Numbered from the stretch's first letter, positions 34,914 to 43,393 are shown. The stretch: 64,000 nt of DNA from JASSUD01 sp031963045 (GCA_031963045.1 JASSUK010000012.1:1-64000); one strand, 5' to 3'. Numbers and translations are program-made. The notes: generated by a model from the sequence alone, not told the origin.

Positions 34914-35735
34914 TTAATTGCAGGTGTCGAAGCTGGCTAAAACAGGCGCATGATCTGACGGTTGAGTCCAGCTACGCGGTTCGGAGTCTATTGCACTCTC
35001 TACGCAAAGTGCCGTTAAGGCTGGTGAACTTAAAATGAGATCGATGCGCAGCCCTGCATTACGCCGAAACGCACCTTGTCGGTAATCCCACCAGCTATAG
35101 CATTGTTCGAGCGGATAGCGATGCCGGAAGGTGTCAGTGAGACCTAATTCCAATAGCTTTGCAAACGCAGCGCGTTCTTGAGGTGACACATGGTTTTTAC
35201 CTTCCCATGCCTTTGGATCATGCACATCGCGGTCTTCCGGTGCGATATTAAAATCTCCCAGTAGAACGAGTTTGGGATGCCGTGTTAATTCTTCTTTGAG
35301 CCAATCTTGCAATGCGGTAAGCCATTGCAGCTTGTAGGTGAATTTTTCGCTTTCCGGTGCCTGGCCATTGGGGAAATAGGCGCACACGATGCGTATTCCA
35401 TCTACGGTTACGGCCAATAAACGTTGCTGTTCTGTGAAGCCTGGTAGACCGCGTATGACTGATTGCTCGGTTTCTACCTCTTCTGCTATGAGCGTTTTAC
35501 GAACAAGGATAGCTACGCCATTGTAGGTTTTTTGCCCAGAAAACCAGCAGCAATACCCTGCAGCTTCAAGCGCAGCTATAGGAAATTGGTCGTCACAAAG
35601 TTTGGTTTCTTGCAAAGCTAAAACATCGACCGGATGGGTTTCGAGCCAGGTCAAAACGTGTGGCAGGCGTACGCGTAAGGAATTGACATTCCAAGTAGCA
35701 ATTTGAATGGACGTTTGAAGAGAGGGAGAGGACAT
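34914..35735 (-). CDS. xth: Exodeoxyribonuclease III (AP endonuclease family)
   Basis: A DNA repair nuclease of the ExoIII/APE1 family. From Met17 of the open frame (35735) it has 273 residues. Motifs: IATWNVNSLRVRL, LALQETKL, GVAILVRK, LLGDFNIAPEDRDV and SDHAPVLASF, which supply the metal ligands Asn, Glu, Asp, Asn and the catalytic Asp-His. It runs in the same direction as smpB; 66 bases with a half R1 element separate them. Confidence 0.93.
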   Translation of the reverse strand: MSSPSLQTSIQIATWNVNSLRVRLPHVLTWLETHPVDVLALQETKLCDDQFPIAALEAAGYCCWFSGQKTYNGVAILVRKTLIAEEVETEQSVIRGLPGFTEQQRLLAVTVDGIRIVCAYFPNGQAPESEKFTYKLQWLTALQDWLKEELTRHPKLVLLGDFNIAPEDRDVHDPKAWEGKNHVSPQERAAFAKLLELGLTDTFRHRYPLEQCYSWWDYRQGAFRRNAGLRIDLILSSPALTALCVESAIDSEPRSWTQPSDHAPVLASFDTCN

Positions 35736-35749
35736 AAGTCTAGGAATAA

Positions 35750-35795
35750 AGGTGGGTTGACGGTGAGGCATGAGCCTCAGCACGCGTACTTACAT
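35750..35795. repeat. R1 half element
   Basis: GGTGGGTTGACGGTGAGGCATGAGCCTCAGCACGCGTAC is a diverged R1 left arm between smpB and xth. The opposite arm is not present. Confidence 0.55.
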
Positions 35796-35801
35796 AGGCA
35801 A

Positions 35802-36248
35802 CTAATGCATGTCTCGCACAATACGTGCTTTTTCGCGTTCCCAGTCCCGGTCTTTTTCTGCATCGCGTTTGTCGTGTTGTTTTTTACCACGCGCCAGAGC
35901 GATTTCACATTTCACCAGCCCTTTTTTGTAATGCAAATTAAGGGGCACTAGGGTGTAGCCACGCTGTTCGACTTTGCCAATAAGCTTTTTAATTTCTTCT
36001 GCATGCAGTAATAGTTTGCGTGTGCGTACAGGGTCAGGTTGGATATGTGTAGAAGCAGATGCAAGCGGGCTGATATGCGCTCCAATCAGCCATAGTGCCT
36101 CGTCGCGCACTATGATATAGCTTTCTTTGATGTGCGCGCGGCCTGCTCGGATCGCTTTGACTTCCCATCCTTCAAGTACCAGACCCGCTTCATAGCGGAC
36201 TTCAACAAAGTAATCAAAAAATGCTTTTTTATTTTGAACAATACTCAT
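35802..36248 (-). CDS. smpB: SsrA-binding protein SmpB
   Basis: Binds tmRNA and brings it to stalled ribosomes. Start at Met11 of the open frame (MSIVQNKKAFFDYFVEVRYEAGL) gives 148 residues, the usual size. Hallmarks: GWEVKAIRAGRAHIKESY, HILP-type strand replaced by GAHISPL, and the basic tail KKQHDKRDAEKDRDWEREKARI. The tmRNA gene itself is not in the window. It is divergent from ratA. Confidence 0.95.
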   Translation of the reverse strand: MSIVQNKKAFFDYFVEVRYEAGLVLEGWEVKAIRAGRAHIKESYIIVRDEALWLIGAHISPLASASTHIQPDPVRTRKLLLHAEEIKKLIGKVEQRGYTLVPLNLHYKKGLVKCEIALARGKKQHDKRDAEKDRDWEREKARIVRDMH

Positions 36249-36378
36249 GGGATGTAAGCCAAAGGCGAAGAGGGGCAAAACATGGATAGAATGGCAATTC
36301 TATCAAGCACTGGTTATTTTGCCTGAACGGTGTGCTGTGATTTTTCGTTTTTTATTGCTTTCTTTCTGTTTTTCTCTC

Positions 36379-36816
36379 ATGCACACGGTTAAAAAACACG
36401 TTTTTCTTCATTATTCTGCCCAGCAGATGTTTGATTTGGTTAATGATGTAGAGGATTATCCTAATTTTCTGCCATGGTGCAGTGATGCGCAGATTGTGGA
36501 ACAAGACGATGCTGGCCTGCAGGCCAGAATAGGCATCCATTTCAAGGGGATTCGCCAGCATTTTTCAACGCGCAATACGCAGCAGCGCCCCACTCATATT
36601 CATATGCAATTAGTGCAGGGCCCTTTTAAAAAAATGACAGGAGGGTGGCGTTTTGTGGAGCAAGGTCTGCACGCTTGCACTATTGATTTTGAGCTGCATT
36701 ACGAATTTTCAAATCCTTTACTAAATATAGTCATAGGCCCGGTATTTCGGCATATTACGCATACTTTTGTCGATTGCTTCGTAGCACAAGCTAAAAAGCG
36801 TTATGGCCATGTTTGA
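36379..36816 (+). CDS. ratA: RatA/Coq10-type START-domain protein
   Basis: The START-like family includes RatA (reported to affect ribosome subunit joining in E. coli) and the ubiquinone-binding Coq10. Start at Met45 of the open frame (36379) gives 145 residues. The sequence shows the family's YSAQQMFDLVNDVEDYPNFLPWC and GPFKKMTGGWRF. No good ribosome-binding site precedes the ATG. Its 3' end overlaps the start of ratB by 14 bases. Confidence 0.9.
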   Translation: MHTVKKHVFLHYSAQQMFDLVNDVEDYPNFLPWCSDAQIVEQDDAGLQARIGIHFKGIRQHFSTRNTQQRPTHIHMQLVQGPFKKMTGGWRFVEQGLHACTIDFELHYEFSNPLLNIVIGPVFRHITHTFVDCFVAQAKKRYGHV

Positions 36817-37096
36817 AGTAAAAGTAGTGTATGCACTGCCTGATCACCAAATAGTACTGCGCCTGCAAGTTGCTGCCGGCACGACCTTAGAGCAAGCGAT
36901 TAGGGCTTCTGGCCTACTTGCGCGCTGCCCTGAAATAGATCTCACCGTTCAAAAAGCAGGCATTTTTGGTCAGCTCAAACCGCTTCATACTCCGCTGTAT
37001 CCGAACGACCGCGTAGAAATTTATCGACCTTTACTTATAGATCCCAAAGCCGCCCGCCACCAACGAGTAAAAAAAGGGCGCTTGACGAGAAAGTAG
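36803..37096 (+). CDS. ratB: RnfH/RatB family ubiquitin-like protein
   Basis: A 97-residue protein with the beta-grasp fold of the RnfH family: VKVVYALPDHQIVLRLQV, TTLEQAIRASGLL, and the signature NDRVEIYRPLLIDPKAARHQR. Translationally coupled to ratA. The function of the pair is not settled. Its TAG stop coincides with the first bases of an R2 repeat. Confidence 0.92.
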   Translation: MAMFEVKVVYALPDHQIVLRLQVAAGTTLEQAIRASGLLARCPEIDLTVQKAGIFGQLKPLHTPLYPNDRVEIYRPLLIDPKAARHQRVKKGRLTRK

Positions 37097-37154
37097 GGCA
37101 TGTCCTCAATTGCCCCAAAGATGGGCCCTTTGGGGTAATTGAGGACATGCCCTA
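37094..37154. repeat. R2 inverted-repeat element, short form
   Basis: TAGGGCATGTCCTCAATTGC and its complement pair through nearly the full element (arms about 28 bp, one mismatch, tiny loop). It begins on the ratB stop codon and lies before guaB; it could act as a hairpin terminator or RNA stabiliser. Confidence 0.9.
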
Positions 37155-37234
37155 ATTCAAAAAATATTTTTGCGTATAGAGCAGTGGGATATTTCTGGGG
37201 CAACGTATAATTCGCTTTTTGCCCCGGGAGGTTT

Positions 37235-38695
37235 ATGCAACTGCTTCAGAAAGCACTCACTTTTGATGATGTGCTGCTCGTTCCCGCGTTCTCAGATGTA
37301 TTGCCGCGTGATACGCACCTCAAAACGTCTTTTACGCGCCGTATTAGCCTTAATATCCCTTTTGTATCCGCTGCAATGGATACCGTGACCCAAGCGCGCC
37401 TAGCGATTGCTATGGCGCAGCAGGGAGGGATGGGAATTCTCCATAAAAATTTAAGTGCCGCCGCGCAAGCCGATGAAGTGCGTAAGGTCAAGCGCTTTGA
37501 GTCTGGGATCGTGAGCGATCCGATTACCGTTTCACCTCAGGCAACGGTGAGCGAAGTGATGGCGCTGGCACAGCAATATGGAATTTCAGGGTTTCCCGTA
37601 GTGGAAGGCTTGAAGTTGGTGGGAATTGTGACCAATCGGGATCTGCGTTTTGAAGCAAGGCTCTCTGCCAGCGTAACCAGCATCATGACCCCGCGTGAGC
37701 GTTTAATTACGGTCAAAGAAGGCACACCGCTTGCACAAGCCAAAGATTTGATGCATCACCACCGCTTAGAGCGGGTATTGGTGGTCAATGATGCATTTGA
37801 GTTACGCGGTTTAATGACCGTAAAAGATATCTTAAAAGCAACCGAGCACCCAGCTGCGTGCAAAGATGAACAAGGTCAGCTGCGTGTAGGTGCTGCAGTA
37901 GGCGTGGGGCCTGAAAATGAAGAGCGCATTGAGTTACTGGTGCAAGCGGGGGTAGATGCGATTGTCGTAGATACCGCGCATGGACATAGTCAGAGCGTTT
38001 TGGATCGGGTACGTTGGGTCAAGCAGCATTTTCCGCAGATTGATGTGGTGGGAGGCAATGTGGCGACTGCAGAAGCAGCCCGTGCACTAGCGGATCACGG
38101 TGCGGATGCGGTTAAAGTAGGGATAGGCCCTGGTTCCATTTGCACAACTCGTATTGTTGCAGGAGTAGGCGTTCCTCAGATTACAGCGATTGCCAATGTA
38201 TCTGATGCATTAAAAGGCTCTGGAGTGAAGGTGATTGCCGATGGAGGCATACGCTACTCCGGTGATGTGGCTAAGGCACTAGCAGCCGGGGCGCATAGCG
38301 TGATGATGGGCGGATTATTTGCTGGTACGGAAGAAGCGCCAGGCGAAGTCTTTTTGTATCAGGGGCGTTCCTATAAAGCCTACCGTGGTATGGGTTCCGT
38401 GGGCGCTATGAAAGATGGCGCGGCAGACCGGTACTTTCAAGATAATACTGCGCAATTTGACAAATTGGTGCCAGAAGGTATTGAAGGCCAAGTGGCTTAT
38501 AAAGGCAGCGTGGTTGTCATTTTGTATCAGCTTTCAGGAGGCGTTCGTTCCAGCATGGGTTACTGTGGATGCAAAACGATTACTGAGCTGCATGAGCGGG
38601 CTGCTTTTGTTGAAATTACCTCTGCAGGTATTCGTGAATCGCATGTGCATGATGTGCAAATTACGAAAGAGGCACCGAATTATCAAAGGGAATAG
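37235..38695 (+). CDS. guaB: Inosine-5'-monophosphate dehydrogenase
   Basis: Oxidises IMP to XMP with NAD, the committed step of GMP synthesis. 486 residues with a GGGAGG ribosome-binding site. Two CBS domains (about 95-205) interrupt the barrel. The catalytic loop is GPGSICTTRIVAGVGVPQ, and the flap region has YRGMGSVGAM. guaA follows after 112 bases. Confidence 0.97.
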   Translation: MQLLQKALTFDDVLLVPAFSDVLPRDTHLKTSFTRRISLNIPFVSAAMDTVTQARLAIAMAQQGGMGILHKNLSAAAQADEVRKVKRFESGIVSDPITVSPQATVSEVMALAQQYGISGFPVVEGLKLVGIVTNRDLRFEARLSASVTSIMTPRERLITVKEGTPLAQAKDLMHHHRLERVLVVNDAFELRGLMTVKDILKATEHPAACKDEQGQLRVGAAVGVGPENEERIELLVQAGVDAIVVDTAHGHSQSVLDRVRWVKQHFPQIDVVGGNVATAEAARALADHGADAVKVGIGPGSICTTRIVAGVGVPQITAIANVSDALKGSGVKVIADGGIRYSGDVAKALAAGAHSVMMGGLFAGTEEAPGEVFLYQGRSYKAYRGMGSVGAMKDGAADRYFQDNTAQFDKLVPEGIEGQVAYKGSVVVILYQLSGGVRSSMGYCGCKTITELHERAAFVEITSAGIRESHVHDVQITKEAPNYQRE

Positions 38696-38807
38696 GTGGT
38701 CTGTTCCAAGCAATATTTAAAAGGCTGTGGTGATTTTTTTTGGGGCCTTTTGTTCCCCCAATTTACACCCTACGATTCTTTCCCTTTTGTTTTTCTCCTC
38801 TTCTCGC

Positions 38808-40385
38808 ATGCACGACAAAATTCTGATCCTCGATTTTGGTTCACAAGTTACTCAGCTCATCGCACGCCGGATCCGCGCGATGCATGTGTATTGTGAAATT
38901 CACCCGTATCACGTTGATGAAGCGGTTATTCGCGCTTTTGCTCCGCGTGGCATTATTTTGTCCGGAGGGCCCAATTCGGTCACAGAGGCCGGCTCCCCTC
39001 GCGCACCGCAGGTAGTTTTTGAGCTTGGGGTACCGGTCTTAGGTATTTGCTATGGCATGCAAACGATGGCGCAGCAGCTTGGTGGAGAGGTTGAGCCAGG
39101 CCTGGTGCGAGAGTTTGGATTTGCGCAGATTGATCTACATGGTCATACCGGCTTGCTAGATGGTCTAGAGGAAGAGGTTGAAGAATCAGGCAAGCTAAAT
39201 GTCTGGATGAGCCATGGTGATAAGGTCAAGAACTTGCCTGCAGGATTTGTGTGCATGGCTTCTACTGATGCATGTCCTATTGCAGGCATGGCAGATGACC
39301 AACGACGCTTTTATGGTGTGCAATTTCATCCTGAAGTCACGCATACACCACAAGGTGAGGCTTTATTAGCACGCTTTGTGCTGACGCTATGCGAGGTCCG
39401 CGCAGACTGGGTTATGGGAGCCTATGTAGATGAAATCGTAGAACGTATTCGCCTACAAGTTGGCAAAGAGCAGGTAATTTTAGGGCTCTCAGGAGGAGTC
39501 GATTCTTCCGTTGCTGCTGCGTTACTGCACCGCGCAATTGGTGATCAACTTACCTGCGTTTTTGTGGATCATGGTTTGCTGCGCTTTAATGAAGCAAAGC
39601 AGGTGATGGAGATGTTTGCCTCGCATCTAGGCGTAAACGTGGTGCATGTAGATGCGTCAGAGCGTTTTCTCAGTAAGCTAGAAGGCGTCACTGATCCCGA
39701 GGCCAAACGTAAAGTGATTGGGGCTGAGTTTGTAGAAGTATTTCAGGAAGAAGCCAGTAAACTCACGCAGGCGAAGTGGCTAGCGCAAGGCACTATCTAC
39801 CCGGATGTCATTGAATCAGCTGGGACCTCTCAATCAGGCGCTTCCAAGATTAAAAGCCACCATAACGTTGGCGGATTACCTGAGACGCTCTCTCTCAAAC
39901 TGCTTGAACCTTTGCGAGAGCTTTTCAAGGACGAAGTACGGGAACTAGGCGTTACCTTAGGTTTGCCGCATAGCATGGTCTATCGCCATCCTTTCCCAGG
40001 CCCTGGGCTTGGAGTGCGCATTTTAGGTGAAGTGAAGCGGGAATTTATTCCATGGCTTCAAAAAGCAGATGCAATTTTTATTGAGGCGCTACGCAATACG
40101 ATAGATCCTGTTACGCAGCAGTCTTGGTATGCATTGACCAGCCAAGCCTTCGCAGTTTTTCTGCCTGTGCGCAGTGTAGGGGTGATGGGGGATGCGCGTA
40201 GCTATGAGTATGTGGTTGCATTACGTGCCGTGCAAACGCAAGATTTCATGACAGCGCATTGGGCACATCTACCGCATGATTTGCTCGGGCAGGTATCAAA
40301 CCGCATTATTAATGAAGTATCCGGTATTAACCGTGTGGTTTACGATATTTCCGGCAAGCCACCTGCAACGATCGAGTGGGAATAG
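38808..40385 (+). CDS. guaA: GMP synthase (glutamine-hydrolysing)
   Basis: Aminates XMP to GMP. Start at Met28 of the open frame (38808) gives 525 residues, the normal size. The amidotransferase domain has the catalytic Cys in LGICYGMQ and His-Glu in QFHPEVTH; the ATP pyrophosphatase domain has LSGGVDSSVAAAL; the C-terminal dimerisation domain ends in KPPATIEWE. guaB and guaA form an operon. Confidence 0.97.
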   Translation: MHDKILILDFGSQVTQLIARRIRAMHVYCEIHPYHVDEAVIRAFAPRGIILSGGPNSVTEAGSPRAPQVVFELGVPVLGICYGMQTMAQQLGGEVEPGLVREFGFAQIDLHGHTGLLDGLEEEVEESGKLNVWMSHGDKVKNLPAGFVCMASTDACPIAGMADDQRRFYGVQFHPEVTHTPQGEALLARFVLTLCEVRADWVMGAYVDEIVERIRLQVGKEQVILGLSGGVDSSVAAALLHRAIGDQLTCVFVDHGLLRFNEAKQVMEMFASHLGVNVVHVDASERFLSKLEGVTDPEAKRKVIGAEFVEVFQEEASKLTQAKWLAQGTIYPDVIESAGTSQSGASKIKSHHNVGGLPETLSLKLLEPLRELFKDEVRELGVTLGLPHSMVYRHPFPGPGLGVRILGEVKREFIPWLQKADAIFIEALRNTIDPVTQQSWYALTSQAFAVFLPVRSVGVMGDARSYEYVVALRAVQTQDFMTAHWAHLPHDLLGQVSNRIINEVSGINRVVYDISGKPPATIEWE

Positions 40386-40392
40386 TTTCTCT

Positions 40393-40884
40393 GTGGATGC
40401 TAAGGAACGCCAAGCGCATTTTATGCGGCTTGCATTGCAGGCTGCAGGGCAGGCAGCAGAAGCGGGAGAAGTGCCTGTTGGAGCTGTGCTAGTGTATCAA
40501 GATGAGGTGATTGCAACAGGCAGCAACTGCCCCATCCAGGCTTGCGATCCAAGCGCTCATGCAGAGATGAATGCGCTGCGCGCCGCAGGTCAAGTATTAG
40601 GAAATTACCGCCTTACAGACTGTGAGTTGTACGTTACGCTCGAGCCTTGCATTATGTGCGCAGGCGCCATACTGCATGCGCGTATTGCCCATCTTATTTT
40701 TGGCGCTAAAGATCCAAAAACAGGCAGCTGTGGCAGCGTGTTGAATGCGTTTGCGCATCCTCAGCTCAATCACCATACTCAGGTCAGTGCAGGTGTCTTG
40801 GAAGTAGAGTGCTCCCATATGCTGAGCCATTTTTTCCGCAAACGGCGCGAAGTGAAAAAGCAGGAGAGGTTGGGGGGAGGGTGA
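40393..40884 (+). CDS. tadA: tRNA-specific adenosine deaminase TadA
   Basis: Makes inosine at the wobble position of tRNA-Arg(ACG). The first in-frame start after guaA is the GTG at 40393, seven bases past the guaA stop; an ATG at 40423 is a second choice. The zinc site is complete: HAEMNAL and PCIMCAGA, and the substrate region LIFGAKDPKTGSCGS is present. 163 residues. Confidence 0.92.
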   Translation: MDAKERQAHFMRLALQAAGQAAEAGEVPVGAVLVYQDEVIATGSNCPIQACDPSAHAEMNALRAAGQVLGNYRLTDCELYVTLEPCIMCAGAILHARIAHLIFGAKDPKTGSCGSVLNAFAHPQLNHHTQVSAGVLEVECSHMLSHFFRKRREVKKQERLGGG

Positions 40885-40915
40885 AATGCGAGTTAACCCC
40901 ATACCTTTGCAGCAG

Positions 40916-41051
40916 GGTAGGTTGGTGGTGAGGCACGAACCCCAACATGCGTACCGCTGACTTTTCATCTTTGTTTTTGCCAGTTTTTAAGCTGGTCATC
41001 AAGGATTCAGTGGCTTGCATGTTGGGGTTCCTTCGTCACCACCAACCTACC
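40916..41051. repeat. R1 inverted-repeat element, complete
   Basis: The left arm GGTAGGTTGGTGGTGAGGCACGAACCCCAACATGC and right arm GCATGTTGGGGTTCCTTCGTCACCACCAACCTACC flank a centre with CCGCTGACTTTTCATCTTTG and AAGCTGGTCATCAAGGA. It lies 31 bases after tadA. Confidence 0.9.
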
Positions 41052-41060
41052 GTTCTATAC

Positions 41061-41107
41061 GGCGCGTAGGTTAGTTGAGGCACGAACCTAAACATGATGG
41101 CCATCGG
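41061..41107. repeat. R1 half element
   Basis: GCGCGTAGGTTAGTTGAGGCACGAACCTAAACATGATGGCCATCGG is a second, diverged R1 left arm immediately after the complete copy, before the RES toxin gene's 3' end. Confidence 0.7.
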
Positions 41108-41127
41108 GTTTTCATTTTTAGTTTTAA

Positions 41128-41658
41128 TTAAAGAGATACAGACCAAGAATCCAGATTACGAGGTAAATCTCCACTAGGGTCTAGGGCAACAATAGAATCA
41201 TTGCCCTTTATATATTCTGTATACAGTACTAAATTATCTCCGGTTATTCCTGGTAGTACGGAACGAAATAAAATCCCTACGGCACCTGCAGCTAGCGTCT
41301 CATCACCTGCAAGCCAGCTAGGAGGCTCGATTTTCTGATTGAAGTAGATTTCGCGCCAATCACAGTAAAAGTCTTGCCACATCCAATCCCATTGTGGACC
41401 CATACCTTCTCTGAAATCGACAATTTTTGCTGCGTTGACGTTATAGCTGACAATGGTTCCGGGCGGCATGAGAGGGGAGAGCTGTGCATATTCAGCAAGC
41501 GCGGTGTTTATATCTAGTGATAAATACAGTGCTTTCAACCCAGGCCGATTTGCGCGCCCACCATATTGACCCGCACCAGAGCCACTTATCGGCGCATAGG
41601 AATACTTGGGTTTCATGACGCGAAAAGCGCGTTGATTCGTCAGCGCAGTAAAAATCAT
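41128..41658 (-). CDS. RES-domain toxin of a type II toxin-antitoxin pair
   Basis: A 176-residue RES-family protein. The family carries the three conserved polar residues of its name; characterised members degrade NAD or ADP-ribosylate a host enzyme. Here the candidate residues are Arg in RAFRVMKPKYSY or GGRANRPGLKALYLSL, Glu in TALAEYAQL and Ser later. The length fits. Its ATG overlaps the antitoxin stop (ATGA), so antitoxin and toxin are coupled in the usual order. Confidence 0.85.
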   Translation of the reverse strand: MIFTALTNQRAFRVMKPKYSYAPISGSGAGQYGGRANRPGLKALYLSLDINTALAEYAQLSPLMPPGTIVSYNVNAAKIVDFREGMGPQWDWMWQDFYCDWREIYFNQKIEPPSWLAGDETLAAGAVGILFRSVLPGITGDNLVLYTEYIKGNDSIVALDPSGDLPRNLDSWSVSL

Positions 41659-42068
41659 CCTGTGACGCCTGCATCCAGTGAGGCTATATATGGAAGTAGA
41701 TCTTCTGTCCTGCCTTCCTCAACTAATTTTTCTGCTGTTTTATAACCAAATGCTGCTAATGGATGATTTCGATACCAAAAAATAGCATTGCCCATATCGC
41801 CTGATATATCCACCGCCGCATGTATAACGCGCAACGCTTCACGTAAGAAACGTTGGACACTTTCAGAGCCTGGCGTACGCGTAATCGTAGTGCGATGAAC
41901 ATGGGCCTGCTGCGCAAGTGTTTGTGTATCGATATTTAGAGCAGCACTGAAGCGTGCTGGAGACAAAATCGCTATTGAATGCTCATTTTTCGACTCACGA
42001 AGAAAAGCTAAAAAAACATCAAAGCTTTTCATTGCAGAGAAATCAATAATAGGTATTTTTGGATTCAT
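41655..42068 (-). CDS. Xre/MbcA/ParS-type antitoxin (DUF2384)
   Basis: A 137-residue partner of the RES toxin. A central helix-turn-helix (SAALNIDTQTLAQQAHVHRTTITRTPGSE) is followed by a C-terminal toxin-binding domain, with FWYRNHPLAAFGYKTAEKLVEEGR, the typical DUF2384 ending. It should neutralise the toxin and autorepress the operon. The N-terminus contains two hydrophobic stretches, neither membrane-like. No operator could be delimited in the R1-containing upstream region. Confidence 0.85.
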   Translation of the reverse strand: MNPKIPIIDFSAMKSFDVFLAFLRESKNEHSIAILSPARFSAALNIDTQTLAQQAHVHRTTITRTPGSESVQRFLREALRVIHAAVDISGDMGNAIFWYRNHPLAAFGYKTAEKLVEEGRTEDLLPYIASLDAGVTG

Positions 42069-42169
42069 GTTGGGCTACTCCTGTGCGTCATATTTGCATC
42101 ATATTAGCACTTTTTACGCACAATCACCGATCGAATACGCGGCGCAGTTCAAAAAAACCGTACACCGAT

Positions 42170-42305
42170 TTTTCATTTTTAATTTTGCCGTTTGTAGGCT
42201 GGTTTTTAAGGAAGCACTGGGGAGATGTTGGGGTTCCAACATCTCCCCAATCTACCGTGGCGCGTAGGTTTGGGTGAGGTATGAATCTCAATCTATGGGC
42301 TATTT
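42170..42305. repeat. R1 element, rearranged
   Basis: The R1 centre (TTTGCCGTTTGTAGGCTGGTTTTTAAGGA) is followed by GGGGAGATGTTGG-GGTT-CCAACATCTCCCC (42219-42248), a perfect 13-bp inverted repeat unlike other copies, then CAATCTACC and a diverged left arm GCGCGTAGGTTTGGGTGAGG. It contains a small secondary palindrome created inside an old R1. Confidence 0.65.
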
Positions 42306-42375
42306 CAGTGTATAAAGTGATTGCTCTGATATACTCATAAGAGTATCGATTTTCTACGTGATGAAGGCTGTAACT

Positions 42376-42822
42376 ATGATGTACATTAATCCTAACCAAA
42401 GCCCTTCGCTGGCATTTATAAACGCAGCTACGGTCCTGCGTGAAGATACCGTGCCAGCTAGAAACGAGCCGAAAAACGAAACGCAGACTCTTCCGAAAAG
42501 TTTTGCTTTTAGGGTTTGTGAGCGCGCATTTGGAAGTGCAGCCACGATCTTTCATGAAGATACGGTGCAAACTCAAAAAAATCTGCAAGATTTCGTAGAT
42601 AGGGGCCGAAGCATGGTCTTCCTGGCGAGTCTCGCGATAACTGCAGCCGCCTTTTTCCTTGGTTCTGTTGTCTATATTCCTGTAATAGTATTTTGTATAA
42701 ATTTACTCTTTGATTTATTCTTGGAGAGTGGAATTGAAAAAGAGCAAAATAGAATCAAGGAAATAAAAGAACAGCTTCCGCCTCCCTATCAGCTGAACCC
42801 GCCTCCATATTCTTGTGCTTAA
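42376..42822 (+). CDS. Hairpin-membrane protein with two C-terminal PPPY motifs
   Basis: From the ATG at 42376 (AAGG eight bases upstream; GTG 42358 and ATG 42361 are alternatives) the protein has 148 residues. An internal repeat is visible: AATVLREDTV and AATIFHEDTV, encoded by similar DNA 114 bp apart. A bilobed hydrophobic region lies at about 82-118. The tail is charged and ends in PPPYQLNPPPYSCA, with two exact PPPY motifs (135-138, 142-145). PPxY binds WW domains, for example of Nedd4-type ubiquitin ligases. A host role is inferred; no family is recognised. Confidence 0.6.
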   Translation: MMYINPNQSPSLAFINAATVLREDTVPARNEPKNETQTLPKSFAFRVCERAFGSAATIFHEDTVQTQKNLQDFVDRGRSMVFLASLAITAAAFFLGSVVYIPVIVFCINLLFDLFLESGIEKEQNRIKEIKEQLPPPYQLNPPPYSCA

Positions 42823-42876
42823 AAAGAGCTGTCTGCAATATTTGGTATTGCTAGAGGGGTGAATTTCTTTTGAACA

Positions 42877-42906
42877 GCCCTATCCCTATTTCTGTGGGGA
42901 TAGGGC
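42877..42906. terminator. Hairpin, possible terminator
   Basis: GCCCTATCCC (42877-42886) pairs with GGGATAGGGC (42897-42906) around a 10-base loop. Only a short T-run follows on either strand. It lies between the convergent PPPY gene and HEPN pseudogene. Confidence 0.6.
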
Positions 42907-42940
42907 CGTTTGGCGTTAAATCGAGCATATAACGTGGCGC

Positions 42941-43393
42941 TTAACATCCTTCCCGTTCAGCTTGCTCTTGATCGCCACGACCCTCACTCATGAAGTGAGG
43001 GCTAAATTTTGCGAACTTATTTTCTGGCATGAACTGCATGCGCATTGCAGTGATGAAGGTTTCAGCTTGTTTTACTATTTCCTGCGCATCACTCAACTCT
43101 ACTTGATAATCTTCATAGTCAGCTACATAGCGGAAAGTCTCTGCGTGTTTCAAAAGACGGCCTATTTCTTTCGGAAGAGGGCCATCTTTGACAAGATTAT
43201 TACTGAAAGTATTTAGTAAGCCCTTATGTGTCTTGCCAACGTCAATTCCTGATGCTTCTAGTGCCGCGCGAGCGGCATCAAACATCGCGTAGTAAGCACG
43301 ATTGCATGCGCCATCGGCGTCTTTTGTATCGAGTAGCACCTTTGCTGATGCGACGGCCTACATGGCCTTTGCCATTAAATGTGCCGCTTTCAC
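42941..43393 (-). pseudogene. HEPN-domain gene with a premature TAG
   Basis: The natural start is a GTG at 43393 overlapping the stop of the nucleotidyltransferase gene (GTGA), but codon 12 is TAG (43358-43360). The frame reads V KAAHLMAKAM stop AVASAKVLLDTKDADGACNRAYYAMFDAARAALEASG and continues to 42941 with clear HEPN similarity on both sides of the stop. A GTG at 43339 could restart translation but lacks a ribosome-binding site. In the R.YYAMF.AAR motif the residue where relatives have His is Asp. HEPN proteins next to MNT nucleotidyltransferases act as toxin RNases or their partners; this one is probably dead. Confidence 0.72.
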
